Below are positions 6,716-14,415 of a stretch of 64,000 nt of DNA, piece after piece. This stretch comes from a virus, in IMG/VR virus record IMGVR_UViG_3300027762_000214, positions 1 to 64,000 of that record. One strand, 5' to 3'. The notes below the pieces were generated by a model. It was given only the letters and a program-made list of their open reading frames with translations, was not told the DNA's origin and ran no database searches. The position numbers and the translations under genes are program-made. Every line of letters starts with the position of its first letter. The first letter of the stretch is position 1.

Positions 6716-8917
6716 ATGGATTCATCAATTATAAAAGATATTCAAAATGCCTATCGGGATGTTTATTATCCTGATAGGGATCTTTTTGATAATATTGTAG
6801 ATTTTTGTGATGAGGTTAATATTTTTGAAACTGTAGAAGAAAACGAATATTTTGCTAATTTAATTATTGAAAATGACTTAGCACTAACTTTTGTTGAAGA
6901 TGTTCTTGAGTATTATACCGAAGAACAATTATTTGAAGAAACTTATATCGCAGAAGTTAGTGCTGGATTATTGAAGGCGGGATTAAAGGCTGCTGGTGGT
7001 GTTTTAAAAAAAGTAACCCCTGCAGTTAGAGGTCTTCCTGCCAAAACTCTTGCAAAGAAAGGATATACTCCTGGAGGTTTTAGTTCTACTGGAAAACAAC
7101 TTGGTAAAGTTAATAAACCAGCTCTTGCAACTCAAACTAGATCAATTCAGCAAGCAAGAGCAGCAAGAAAACCACCAGAACCACAAAAGGCAAATAAGTA
7201 TGCAGACATGCTTGCTCAAAAGAAAGCATCTCAGGCAACTAAACCTACAGCATCAAAACCAGCAACTACAAAACCTGGAGGAATGACTCCGTCTTATATT
7301 GCAAAGAGAGGAGTAACTGATACTTTAGCGACAACTTTAGCTTTAGGAATGGGACATATGGCAGGTCTTAAACCTGCTACTAATGTATTAAAGCAATTTG
7401 CACAACCTATTGTCAGAACAATTAAACCTGCTGCAACTAGAACTGCACCTACAGCACTTCCTTCTGCGGGTAAAACAGTAGCATCTAAACCAACATTTAA
7501 ACCTGAAGCACTTCCAAAATCACCTAAATTAGCGGAACCTGCAGGAAAATTAGCAACAACAAAGGCACCTAAACCAACATTTAAACCTGAAGCATTACCT
7601 AAGGCAAAGGCAACAACAGAACCTGGGGGAGCACTTGTTCGTGTAAAGGGTTCTAAACCAACATTTAAACCTGAAGCACTACCCAAGGCAAAGGCAACAA
7701 CAGAACCTGGAGGAGCACTTGTTCGTGTAAAGGGTTCTAAACCAACATTTAAACCCGAAGCACTACCTAAGGCAAAGGCAACAACAGAACCTGGAGGAGC
7801 ACTAGTTTCTACTAGATCATCTAAACCAACATTTAAACCTGAAGCATTACCTAAGGCAAAGGCAACAGCAGAACCTGCTGGAAAGTTGGCAACAACAAAA
7901 ACTCCAAAAACCACAAAAACTGGATTATCTCCAGAAGGGCAGGCAATTCAAAGATTAAATAAAATGACTGGTGGTGGACCTTTAGGAACTAGAGAGTTGC
8001 CAAAACTTTCTCCTAGAGCACCTAAACCTGCCTGGGAAGCAGGAGCAAAACCACCAAAACCACAACAAGTTCCTGGTCAGGTTCAAAGAAGTGTTGCTCT
8101 TCCATCAAGTAAAACTACATCTTCCACTAAACCATCTAAAAAAACTCCAGAACCTTCTACTGGAGGAAAACCTCCTAGAGGTGGCGGATTGACTAATACA
8201 GTTCGTGCTACTTTGTCACCCACAGAAAGAACAGGAAATATGAAGTATCCTGGCCTTGAAAAATATGCAACGGGATCTGGTCCTGGAACTGGTGGAGCAA
8301 AACCACCTAAAAAATCTATGTTAGGACCTGCTGTTGCTGCTGCTGGTGCTGCTCTTGCATCTTCGGATTCGGAAAGAAAGCAGAAAAAAACTGAAAAACA
8401 ACAAAAAGCACTTGTATCAAATATTGAAAAACCAAAGAAAAAAGTTACTGGTGAAGATGTGAGAAAAAGTTTTGATACTGCATTTGCCACAGAAAGAAAA
8501 CTAAAAGGATCAAAAGGTACTTTTAGATGGACAAATCCTTTAACTAAAAAGACTGGTACTTATACAACTAAAATGGCAAAAGAATCAATAGACAATTTTG
8601 ATATTATTTTAGATTCACTTTTAGTTGAAGGTTATAGTAATGAAGATGCATTATCAATTATGGCAAATTTAGATGAAGCTGCAGTTACTAAATTGTTGTT
8701 AAAACTTCAAAAAGCTTTACCCAAATTATCTGATGAGGGTAAAAAAGCAGCAAGGGGTATTATGAAAAAACAAGATTCTACTGCGGCTGATCTTGAAAGA
8801 CAAAAAATGTCTCCAGTTCGTAAGCAACAATCTAAACAGAGATATGAAAGAGAAACTGAAGATAAGTATGGGCATCCATCTTTGAGTGCTGCAGAAAGAA
8901 ATCCATCATTACGTTGA
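6716..8917 (+). CDS. Large low-complexity late protein with five 28-residue repeats
   Basis: A 733-residue protein with three parts. The acidic N-terminus (about residues 1-80) starts with an IQNAYRDVYY helix. A long Ala/Pro/Lys/Thr-rich middle contains five tandem 28-residue repeats built around KPTFKPEALPK. The C-terminus has DSLLVEGYSNEDALSIMANL, the module shared with three other late ORFs here. The basic Pro/Ala repeats look intrinsically disordered and could bind DNA or fill the capsid. No enzymatic motif is visible. Probably a virion or prohead-core protein, by inference from the promoter and module. Confidence 0.8.
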   Translation: MDSSIIKDIQNAYRDVYYPDRDLFDNIVDFCDEVNIFETVEENEYFANLIIENDLALTFVEDVLEYYTEEQLFEETYIAEVSAGLLKAGLKAAGGVLKKVTPAVRGLPAKTLAKKGYTPGGFSSTGKQLGKVNKPALATQTRSIQQARAARKPPEPQKANKYADMLAQKKASQATKPTASKPATTKPGGMTPSYIAKRGVTDTLATTLALGMGHMAGLKPATNVLKQFAQPIVRTIKPAATRTAPTALPSAGKTVASKPTFKPEALPKSPKLAEPAGKLATTKAPKPTFKPEALPKAKATTEPGGALVRVKGSKPTFKPEALPKAKATTEPGGALVRVKGSKPTFKPEALPKAKATTEPGGALVSTRSSKPTFKPEALPKAKATAEPAGKLATTKTPKTTKTGLSPEGQAIQRLNKMTGGGPLGTRELPKLSPRAPKPAWEAGAKPPKPQQVPGQVQRSVALPSSKTTSSTKPSKKTPEPSTGGKPPRGGGLTNTVRATLSPTERTGNMKYPGLEKYATGSGPGTGGAKPPKKSMLGPAVAAAGAALASSDSERKQKKTEKQQKALVSNIEKPKKKVTGEDVRKSFDTAFATERKLKGSKGTFRWTNPLTKKTGTYTTKMAKESIDNFDIILDSLLVEGYSNEDALSIMANLDEAAVTKLLLKLQKALPKLSDEGKKAARGIMKKQDSTAADLERQKMSPVRKQQSKQRYERETEDKYGHPSLSAAERNPSLR
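7484..7903 (+). repeat. Five tandem 84-bp coding repeats
   Basis: The segment beginning AAACCAACATTTAAACC recurs at 7487, 7571, 7655, 7739 and 7823, exactly 84 bases (28 codons) apart. Copies 2-4 are nearly identical; the first and last differ more in their second half. The repeats lie wholly inside the ORF at 6716 and keep frame. Confidence 0.95.
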
Positions 8918-8961
8918 TTTTAAATTAATTTTTAAAAAATAAAATTCAAAAAATTATACTT

Positions 8962-8969
8962 GATAAATA
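8962..8969 (+). promoter_or_regulatory. Late promoter GATAAATA
   Basis: A late-type -10 box with G at the first position, 25 bases before the small ORF at 8995, in an A/T-rich gap. Confidence 0.6.
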
Positions 8970-8994
8970 ATTTTATAGAATTCTATTGCATCTA

Positions 8995-9135
8995 ATGAGT
9001 AGATTTACGGATTTATTTCAAGAACCAGACTCTACACCAGAATCAACTCTGGAACCTGTAAAGGTTGAAGAGGTCGTAGTTGAAAAACCAGTATCAGTAC
9101 ACAAACCAGCAAAGAAAAAATCTATTACTAATTGA
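8995..9135 (+). CDS. Small late protein, acidic then basic
   Basis: A 46-codon ORF. The product starts MSRFTDLFQEPDSTPE, has an acidic and Val-rich middle (VEEVVVEKP) and ends with basic HKPAKKKS. It follows a late promoter and is followed directly by a terminator, so it is a complete transcription unit. I do not recognise the family. Its size and charge pattern recall small prohead-core proteins of T4 (gp67, gp68), but no clear match is visible. Confidence 0.6.
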   Translation: MSRFTDLFQEPDSTPESTLEPVKVEEVVVEKPVSVHKPAKKKSITN

Positions 9136-9158
9136 TGGGCGATCTTTGAACTGGCACA

Positions 9159-9183
9159 GGGGGCATCACACTGCCCCCTTTTT
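9159..9183 (+). terminator. Terminator before the CobS-like gene
   Basis: Arms GGGGGCA (9159-9165) and TGCCCCC (9172-9178) with a 6-base loop and five Ts. AACTGGCACA just upstream is shared with the segment before the VWA gene. TATAAT (9189-9194) follows the T-run and may be a -10 box. Confidence 0.85.
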
Positions 9184-9226
9184 GCTTCTATAATTACTTT
9201 GTTGAAACAAACCACCTAACTGCATC

Positions 9227-10330
9227 ATGCCTCGTAAACTTCCTGTGACTGACGCACAACTGATTGAATCTCTTCGGAATATGTATGGATCTGAAATCAC
9301 ATCTGGTGATCTCCGAGGTTTCTGTGCATATCGAAATCTCAACTATCAGACTGTTTCCAACAAACTTGCACAATACAAAACTGATCGTGGTCGTTGGAAC
9401 CTGGAAGTAACTCAAGAACGTGTTGAAGAAATTGAGCGTTCCTACAGTGCTCCCGCAGTCCTTCCTGTTGTTGAACAAAATCTAATTCCTGATAAAGATG
9501 ATACCTTCGTCAAGTTTGGTAACTTTACTGATATTAAAAAAATTATTCAGTCCAATCTTTTTTATCCAACGTTCATTACGGGTCTTTCGGGTAATGGTAA
9601 AACGTTCTCTGTGGAGCAAGCGTGTGCTCAACTTAAGCGTGAACTGATTCGCGTAAACATCACAATTGAGACTGATGAGGATGACCTGATTGGTGGATTC
9701 CGTCTTGTTGATGGAAGTACTGCATGGCATAATGGTCCCGTGATTGAAGCACTTGAGCGTGGTGCAATCCTCCTGTTGGATGAGATTGACCTTGCTTCCA
9801 ACAAAATCTTGTGCCTTCAATCTATTCTGGAAGGTAAAGGTGTCTTCCTGAAAAAGATTGGTCGTTGGGTAAAACCCGCTGCTGGATTCAACGTCATCGC
9901 CACCGCAAACACCAAGGGCAAAGGTTCTGATGACGGTCGCTTCATCGGCACCAACGTGCTCAACGAGGCATTCCTGGAGCGTTTCCCTGTGACCTTTGAG
10001 CAGTCCTACCCTGCCCCTGCAACGGAGCAGAAGATCCTTGAGGGGGTTTCTCTGGACCTTGGTGTAGAAGACCGTGAGTTCTGCAAGCGCCTGGTGGATT
10101 GGGCTGATATCATCCGTAAGACCTTCTACGATGGTGGTATTGAGGAAATCATCAGCACCCGCCGCCTTGTCCACATCATCCGTGCCTACAGCATCTTCCA
10201 AGACAAGGCAAAAGCAATTCAAGTGTGCATCAACCGCTTTGATGACGAAACCAAGCAAGCATTCCTTGAACTTTACGATAAGGTGGATGTCGATTTTAAA
10301 ATGCCTGTTGACTCAGAACCTCAATCCTGA
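9227..10330 (+). CDS. cobS: MoxR/CobS-like AAA+ ATPase
   Basis: The 367-residue protein has Walker A GLSGNGKT (residues 119-126) and Walker B LLLDEID (182-188), followed by NVIATANTKG and a FLERFPV segment typical of MoxR/CobS ATPases. Cyanophage annotations call it CobS. Its likely partner is the VWA-like protein at 4522, since MoxR ATPases act with VWA proteins. The last third of the gene is visibly richer in G+C than its neighbours. The role in infection is unknown; cobaltochelatase activity is not shown by the sequence. Confidence 0.85.
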   Translation: MPRKLPVTDAQLIESLRNMYGSEITSGDLRGFCAYRNLNYQTVSNKLAQYKTDRGRWNLEVTQERVEEIERSYSAPAVLPVVEQNLIPDKDDTFVKFGNFTDIKKIIQSNLFYPTFITGLSGNGKTFSVEQACAQLKRELIRVNITIETDEDDLIGGFRLVDGSTAWHNGPVIEALERGAILLLDEIDLASNKILCLQSILEGKGVFLKKIGRWVKPAAGFNVIATANTKGKGSDDGRFIGTNVLNEAFLERFPVTFEQSYPAPATEQKILEGVSLDLGVEDREFCKRLVDWADIIRKTFYDGGIEEIISTRRLVHIIRAYSIFQDKAKAIQVCINRFDDETKQAFLELYDKVDVDFKMPVDSEPQS

Positions 10331-10361
10331 TATAATTGGGGAAGGTAAAATGTGCCTTCCC
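10308..10361 (+). promoter_or_regulatory. Sigma-70 promoter overlapping the cobS terminator
   Basis: TTGACT (10308-10313), 17 bases, TATAAT (10331-10336) lies across the end of cobS. A hairpin GGGAAGG (10339-10345) / CCTTCCC (10355-10361) followed by a short T-rich tract comes straight after the -10 box. The expected start near 10343 is inside the hairpin, so only transcripts arriving from upstream can form it, while new transcripts towards the clamp genes escape. Confidence 0.7.
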
Positions 10362-10385
10362 TTTGTTCTTTATTTTTGAAAAATT

Positions 10386-10916
10386 ATGCCTTCTGAAAAT
10401 TTTGAAAGCACTTATGGAAGTTCAATTCCAAAAACCAACAATTTCACATTCTTAGGAGGAGCAAGTTCTTCGGATACAATTTCATTAGGAAATACTCATT
10501 TTCCTGGTGGAATGCATGGTCCCTCTCAAGACTACTGGGATTATGATGGGATTAGTTTTACTGGAAATCCTTATACATCTCCCGACTTTCTCACGATGAA
10601 TTCCTATAATATTAAAATGACTGAAGATACGAACAAAAACGGTTTCTGGAAATACAACGAGGATAAAATCCTGAAACAACTTGAGGAGTACATTGCAAGT
10701 ACTTATCGCCAGCATTATGTCGATCGTACTGGTGGTGGGAAGGAACAAACTCTCGACAAAATTAAGCACAATCGTCGTGAAGGGTTCTGTGCAGGTAATG
10801 TAACCAAGTATATTGATCGTTACGACACCAAAGGAACTCCTCGTGCAGATCTTTTCAAGGTTCTTCACTACACGATTCTTCTAATCAATCACCTGAACCT
10901 TATTGAAAACAAGTGA
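10386..10916 (+). CDS. DUF3310-like protein
   Basis: A 176-residue protein. The N-terminal half is Gly/Ser/Asn-rich and probably flexible. The C-terminal half (about residues 115-176) has EQTLDKIKHNRREGFCAGN, VTKYIDRYDTKG and DLFKVLHYTILLI, matching the DUF3310 domain common in phage replication regions. Function unproven. It overlaps a non-ATG extension of gp45 and is probably co-transcribed with the clamp genes. Confidence 0.75.
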   Translation: MPSENFESTYGSSIPKTNNFTFLGGASSSDTISLGNTHFPGGMHGPSQDYWDYDGISFTGNPYTSPDFLTMNSYNIKMTEDTNKNGFWKYNEDKILKQLEEYIASTYRQHYVDRTGGGKEQTLDKIKHNRREGFCAGNVTKYIDRYDTKGTPRADLFKVLHYTILLINHLNLIENK

Positions 10917-10933
10917 AACTTCAAGACAAAACT

Positions 10934-11599
10934 ATGAAACTCTCAGATAATACTCTTGCTCTTCTAAAGAATTTTGCAGGAATTAACAATTCTATTCTTG
11001 TGAAAAAAGGAACTCAACTTCGTACTATTTCTGTTGCAAAGAATATCCTCGCACAAGCAAATATTACCGAAGAGTTTCCTCGTGATTTTGCAATCTATGA
11101 TCTCAATCAATTTTTAAATGGTCTGAGTTTGCATCAAGATCCTGATCTTGATTTTACTGAGGAGTCATATCTCAGCATTAAAGAAGGTAAGCGTAGGGTC
11201 AAGTACTTCTATGCAGATCCTAATGTGATTATTTCTCCTCCCGACAAAGAAATTCAACTTCCTTCTCAAGATGTTTGTTTTCAACTTGATAGTACTTCTT
11301 TAGAGAAACTAGTTAAGGCTGCATCTGTATACCAACTTCCTGATTTGTCTGCCGTTGGTGAAGCAGGTGTTATCAAACTGGTGGTTCGGGATAAGAAGAA
11401 TGATACTTCTAATGAATATGCCATTGTGGTTGGTGAGACTGACGATGAGTTTGTATTTAACTTCAAGGTAGAAAACATTAAGATCATTCCTGGTGCGTAT
11501 GACGTGATTGTATCCTCTAAACTTTTGTCACAGTTCACAAATACCAAGTACAATCTCTGCTACTATATTGCCTTGGAACCTGATTCTACTTTTGGTTGA
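10934..11599 (+). CDS. 45: DNA polymerase sliding clamp gp45
   Basis: The 221-residue product from the ATG at 10934 starts MKLSDNTLALLKNFAGIN, typical of T4-like cyanophage gp45. A GTG at 10913 would add seven residues, but the ATG gives the conserved N-terminus. gp45 trimers encircle DNA, hold gp43 on the template and, in T4, activate late transcription with gp55. The clamp-loader genes follow. Confidence 0.93.
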   Translation: MKLSDNTLALLKNFAGINNSILVKKGTQLRTISVAKNILAQANITEEFPRDFAIYDLNQFLNGLSLHQDPDLDFTEESYLSIKEGKRRVKYFYADPNVIISPPDKEIQLPSQDVCFQLDSTSLEKLVKAASVYQLPDLSAVGEAGVIKLVVRDKKNDTSNEYAIVVGETDDEFVFNFKVENIKIIPGAYDVIVSSKLLSQFTNTKYNLCYYIALEPDSTFG

Positions 11600-12015
11600 T
11601 GGAATTTCTTTTATATTTGACCCCTATTGGTCGTGAAATCGTTCAGAACGTAATTCGTGCAGGATATCCAGTTCGGGAAAACATTGAGTTTTGTCGTGAT
11701 AAGAATAGGTTTGGATATGGAAACTTTAATAAAATGGTCATCTGCACGAATAATATTAAACACAGTGGTTTGAATGTAAAAGAACAAATCAATTATACTG
11801 TGTATCACGAAGCAGTTCATATGGCACATATGTGCAATGGTTATAAACCATTTTATATTAATGTAAAGGATATGCCTCTCCCATGGAATAAAATGGAAGA
11901 TATTAAAAAATCTATGGCAATGTCAACTGCTTCCAGACAAATGGAGCATGAAGCATTTTGGATGGAAGATAAACCAAAAAAAGTAAATTATGTAATCAAA
12001 AAGTATTGTTTTTGA
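11599..12015 (+). CDS. Putative HExxH zinc metalloprotease-like protein
   Basis: A 138-residue protein whose ATG overlaps the gp45 stop (TGATG). YHEAVHMAHMCNG contains the HExxH zinc motif, and an EHEAFWMED segment lies downstream where a third ligand is often found. No signal peptide is visible. It is coupled to gp45 and precedes gp44, so it is made with replication proteins. Protease activity is inferred from the motif only. Confidence 0.7.
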   Translation: MEFLLYLTPIGREIVQNVIRAGYPVRENIEFCRDKNRFGYGNFNKMVICTNNIKHSGLNVKEQINYTVYHEAVHMAHMCNGYKPFYINVKDMPLPWNKMEDIKKSMAMSTASRQMEHEAFWMEDKPKKVNYVIKKYCF

Positions 12016-12016
12016 T

Positions 12017-12526
12017 ATGAACATCTTCGTAACAAGTGAATATCCCGCAGAGAGTGCCATCTGCCTGCCTGACAAGCACGTTGTTAAAATGCCCCTAGAG
12101 TGCTGTCAGATGCTTTCCATCGTAGCATCCAAGTGGTATCACAATTATGGTCCTCTTCTCAAGGCAGACAGTACGCCCTACAAGACCGAGAAAGGAGCAT
12201 TCCGTAACCATCCCTGCACCAAGTGGGCGGCGGATAGTATTCATAATGCTTATTGGTTGATTAAGCACGGTCTTAATCTATGTGATGAATACACTCTGCG
12301 TTATGATAAGGTTCATTCCTGTTACAAGACACTCGTAGATGCCTTTTATTTGTTCCCCCGTGGTAAAATTAATAAGGTAGAAAACTTTGTTCGTGCTATG
12401 CCAGATGAGTATAAACTTGACACAAGCATTAACACTTTTACTGCTTACAAGATGTATATTGCATCCAAACCTTGGGTTGCATCTAATTATCTTCGTATGC
12501 CAGAACGAAAACCTGAATGGATCTAA
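12017..12526 (+). CDS. Conserved phage protein in the clamp-loader operon
   Basis: A 169-residue protein with KHVVKMPLECCQML near the N-terminus, a FRNHPCTKWAADS segment and several Trp and Tyr residues in amphipathic helices. I recognise this as a conserved phage type, often near replication genes, but cannot name a function. It begins two bases after the preceding stop and ends just before gp44. Confidence 0.7.
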   Translation: MNIFVTSEYPAESAICLPDKHVVKMPLECCQMLSIVASKWYHNYGPLLKADSTPYKTEKGAFRNHPCTKWAADSIHNAYWLIKHGLNLCDEYTLRYDKVHSCYKTLVDAFYLFPRGKINKVENFVRAMPDEYKLDTSINTFTAYKMYIASKPWVASNYLRMPERKPEWI

Positions 12527-12529
12527 ATT

Positions 12530-13474
12530 ATGACAAGTGAATTTCTTTATGTGGAAAAGTACCGCCCTCAAGTAATTGAGGATTGTATTCTTCCAGATGA
12601 TACTAAAAAAACATTTAAGGAGTTTGTTGAGAAGGGTGAGATTCCGAATCTTCTTCTTGCAGGACCTCCTGGTATTGGTAAAACTACAATCGCAAAAGCA
12701 TTATGTAATGAATTAGGAGCAGATTTTTATGTCATCAACGGATCCGACGAAGGGCGTTTCTTGGATACTGTACGAAACCAAGCAAAGAACTTCGCTTCGA
12801 CCGTATCACTTACGGGATCTTCTAAACACAAAGTCATCATTATCGATGAGGCGGATAACACAGGGAACGACGTACAACTCTTACTACGGGCGAATATTGA
12901 GGCATTTTATAACAACTGCCGATTCATCTTCACCTGCAACTACAAGAATAAAATCATTGAACCCCTGCATTCCAGATGTGCCGTCATTGATTTCGCAATC
13001 AAAGGAAAGCAAAAGCAACAACTTGCAGGAAGCTTTTTCAAAAGAGTTCTTCAAATCTTGGATCAGGAGAAAATTGAGTATGATGAAAAAGTTGTTGTTG
13101 AACTCGTTACAAAACACTTCCCAGACTTCCGTAGAGTCCTCAACGAGTGCCAAAGATATTCTACGGGGGGTAAAATTGACTCAGGAATTCTCGCGTCGTT
13201 TTCAGACATTTCAGTAAATGAACTTATTAAGAATCTTAAAGATAAGAACTTTCCTGAAGTCCGAAAGTGGGTGGTCTCCAACCTGGACAACGATGCTTCT
13301 AGTTTACTTCGTCGGATTTATGACTCCCTTTATGATTGTCTTTCACCCCCATCTATTCCTGCTGCCGTTCTTGTTATTGCTAAGTATCAATACCAATGTG
13401 CGTTCGTGGCTGACCAAGAGATAAACCTTCTTGCTGCTCTTACTGAAATTATGTGTGAGTGTGAGTTTAAATGA
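12530..13474 (+). CDS. 44: Clamp loader large subunit gp44
   Basis: The 314-residue AAA+ protein starts with VEKYRPQ, has Walker A GPPGIGKT (45-52), Walker B VIIIDEAD and HSRCAVIDF with the SRC arginine-finger motif. With gp62 it opens the gp45 clamp and loads it at primer ends. In the same cluster lie gp45 upstream and gp62 downstream, separated by small ORFs and a methylase. Start and length are normal. Confidence 0.95.
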   Translation: MTSEFLYVEKYRPQVIEDCILPDDTKKTFKEFVEKGEIPNLLLAGPPGIGKTTIAKALCNELGADFYVINGSDEGRFLDTVRNQAKNFASTVSLTGSSKHKVIIIDEADNTGNDVQLLLRANIEAFYNNCRFIFTCNYKNKIIEPLHSRCAVIDFAIKGKQKQQLAGSFFKRVLQILDQEKIEYDEKVVVELVTKHFPDFRRVLNECQRYSTGGKIDSGILASFSDISVNELIKNLKDKNFPEVRKWVVSNLDNDASSLLRRIYDSLYDCLSPPSIPAAVLVIAKYQYQCAFVADQEINLLAALTEIMCECEFK

Positions 13475-13662
13475 AAGTTCCATCTAAATCTGAATTGATG
13501 CATTATCGTCTTCAAGCAGTTATGCGTGAAAACATTTTTGAAGAAGATCAAATTAAATATCTTGGTGTTCGTGATGATGGTAAACATTGGTATCTTCTTG
13601 GCGGAGATCATGAAGTATCTTCGGATCAATTTGAAGACATTGAATTGGTTGAGGAACTGTAA
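13471..13662 (+). CDS. Small protein of unknown function
   Basis: A 63-residue protein overlapping the gp44 stop by four bases. It is mostly helical and acidic, with YLGVRDDGKHWYLLGGDHEV in the middle suggesting a small beta hairpin. No family recognised. The tight overlaps on both sides support a real, co-translated gene. Confidence 0.65.
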   Translation: MKVPSKSELMHYRLQAVMRENIFEEDQIKYLGVRDDGKHWYLLGGDHEVSSDQFEDIELVEEL

Positions 13663-13868
13663 TGAATCCGTACAAAATTAACAGAGCATCTTTTGTAGAA
13701 CAACCAGTAAAAACTACTCCACAAAATGTAAAAGAGGCAAATGAGGCACTCTTTTATTCTAAAATGAATCTTCCGCAAGCAGCAAAGCATTGTGGAATGA
13801 CTCAAAAAGAAATGAAACTTACTTTTTTTGAATACCTTAAGTATAACAAACCTGATTATGAGTATTGA
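13662..13868 (+). CDS. Small helix-turn-helix-like protein
   Basis: A 68-residue protein. The segment NLPQAAKHCGMTQKEMKLTF resembles a short helix-turn-helix of the kind used for DNA binding. It shares one base with the preceding stop and overlaps the next ORF by 11 bases. It could regulate the nuclease/methylase pair downstream, as controller proteins do in restriction-modification loci, but that is speculation. Confidence 0.6.
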   Translation: MNPYKINRASFVEQPVKTTPQNVKEANEALFYSKMNLPQAAKHCGMTQKEMKLTFFEYLKYNKPDYEY

Positions 13869-14415
13869 TTTTTCTCGCGTTAATTTTGAACAATTTTTCG
13901 GATGGGTGAACGCATCTAATACGAAACAAATGAAAAGTTCTTCTTTTAGGGGACTTCGAGCGCATTATACTGAAAAGTCTTTTTGTAAGTGGTCAGATGA
14001 TCAATTGAAACATGTAGGACTTTTTGATAATGGTAGGGATTTTGTCATAAAAGAAACAGGCGAATCTGTTGAAATGAAAAGTCAACTTGGAATGTTTAAA
14101 ACAAAGAAAGGATACCAGGGTGATTGTAAGTCATTTGTGTTGAAAAATTTTCATCCTTCTAACAAAGACAGAAAAAACTGGAAGAAACAGGATTTAATTA
14201 AGACATTTGATTACTTACTTTTAGTTGATACGAAATCCATGTCTGTGGGTTATACTACATGGGATAAAGTTTACGAATGTGTTGATGAGACTGCAAATGA
14301 TCCTAAATGTGTATTGAAGAAAGGTGATTATACTATGATTGTCGAAAACGTCATTCCTGCTGAAAAAGACTGTGATGTTGATGCTATGTTTTCTTTTATT
14401 GAGGAGCATATTTAA
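13858..14415 (+). CDS. Putative PD-(D/E)XK nuclease-like protein next to an adenine methylase
   Basis: The product from the ATG at 13858 has 185 residues; an in-frame start 30 bases upstream lies deeper in the previous gene. The key segment is GRDFVIKETGESVEMKSQ, with Asp61, Glu72 and Lys74 spaced as in the PD-(D/E)XK nuclease core. FDYLLLVDTKSMSVGYTTW follows and would form a beta strand pair. Its stop overlaps the start of the D12-class adenine methylase, an arrangement typical of restriction-modification pairs. Nuclease function is inference. Confidence 0.6.
   Translation: MSIDFSRVNFEQFFGWVNASNTKQMKSSSFRGLRAHYTEKSFCKWSDDQLKHVGLFDNGRDFVIKETGESVEMKSQLGMFKTKKGYQGDCKSFVLKNFHPSNKDRKNWKKQDLIKTFDYLLLVDTKSMSVGYTTWDKVYECVDETANDPKCVLKKGDYTMIVENVIPAEKDCDVDAMFSFIEEHI

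Noticed and set aside
7484-7903. CRISPR-like array
   Set aside because: The repeats are 84 bases with no spacers, keep reading frame and lie in a coding gene.
7294-7914. A 206-codon minus-strand ORF with repeats
   Set aside because: Its repeats are only the complement of the 84-bp repeats of the plus-strand gene.
9482-10258. A 258-codon minus-strand ORF opposite the CobS-like gene
   Set aside because: The plus strand has clear Walker motifs; the minus-strand product matches nothing.
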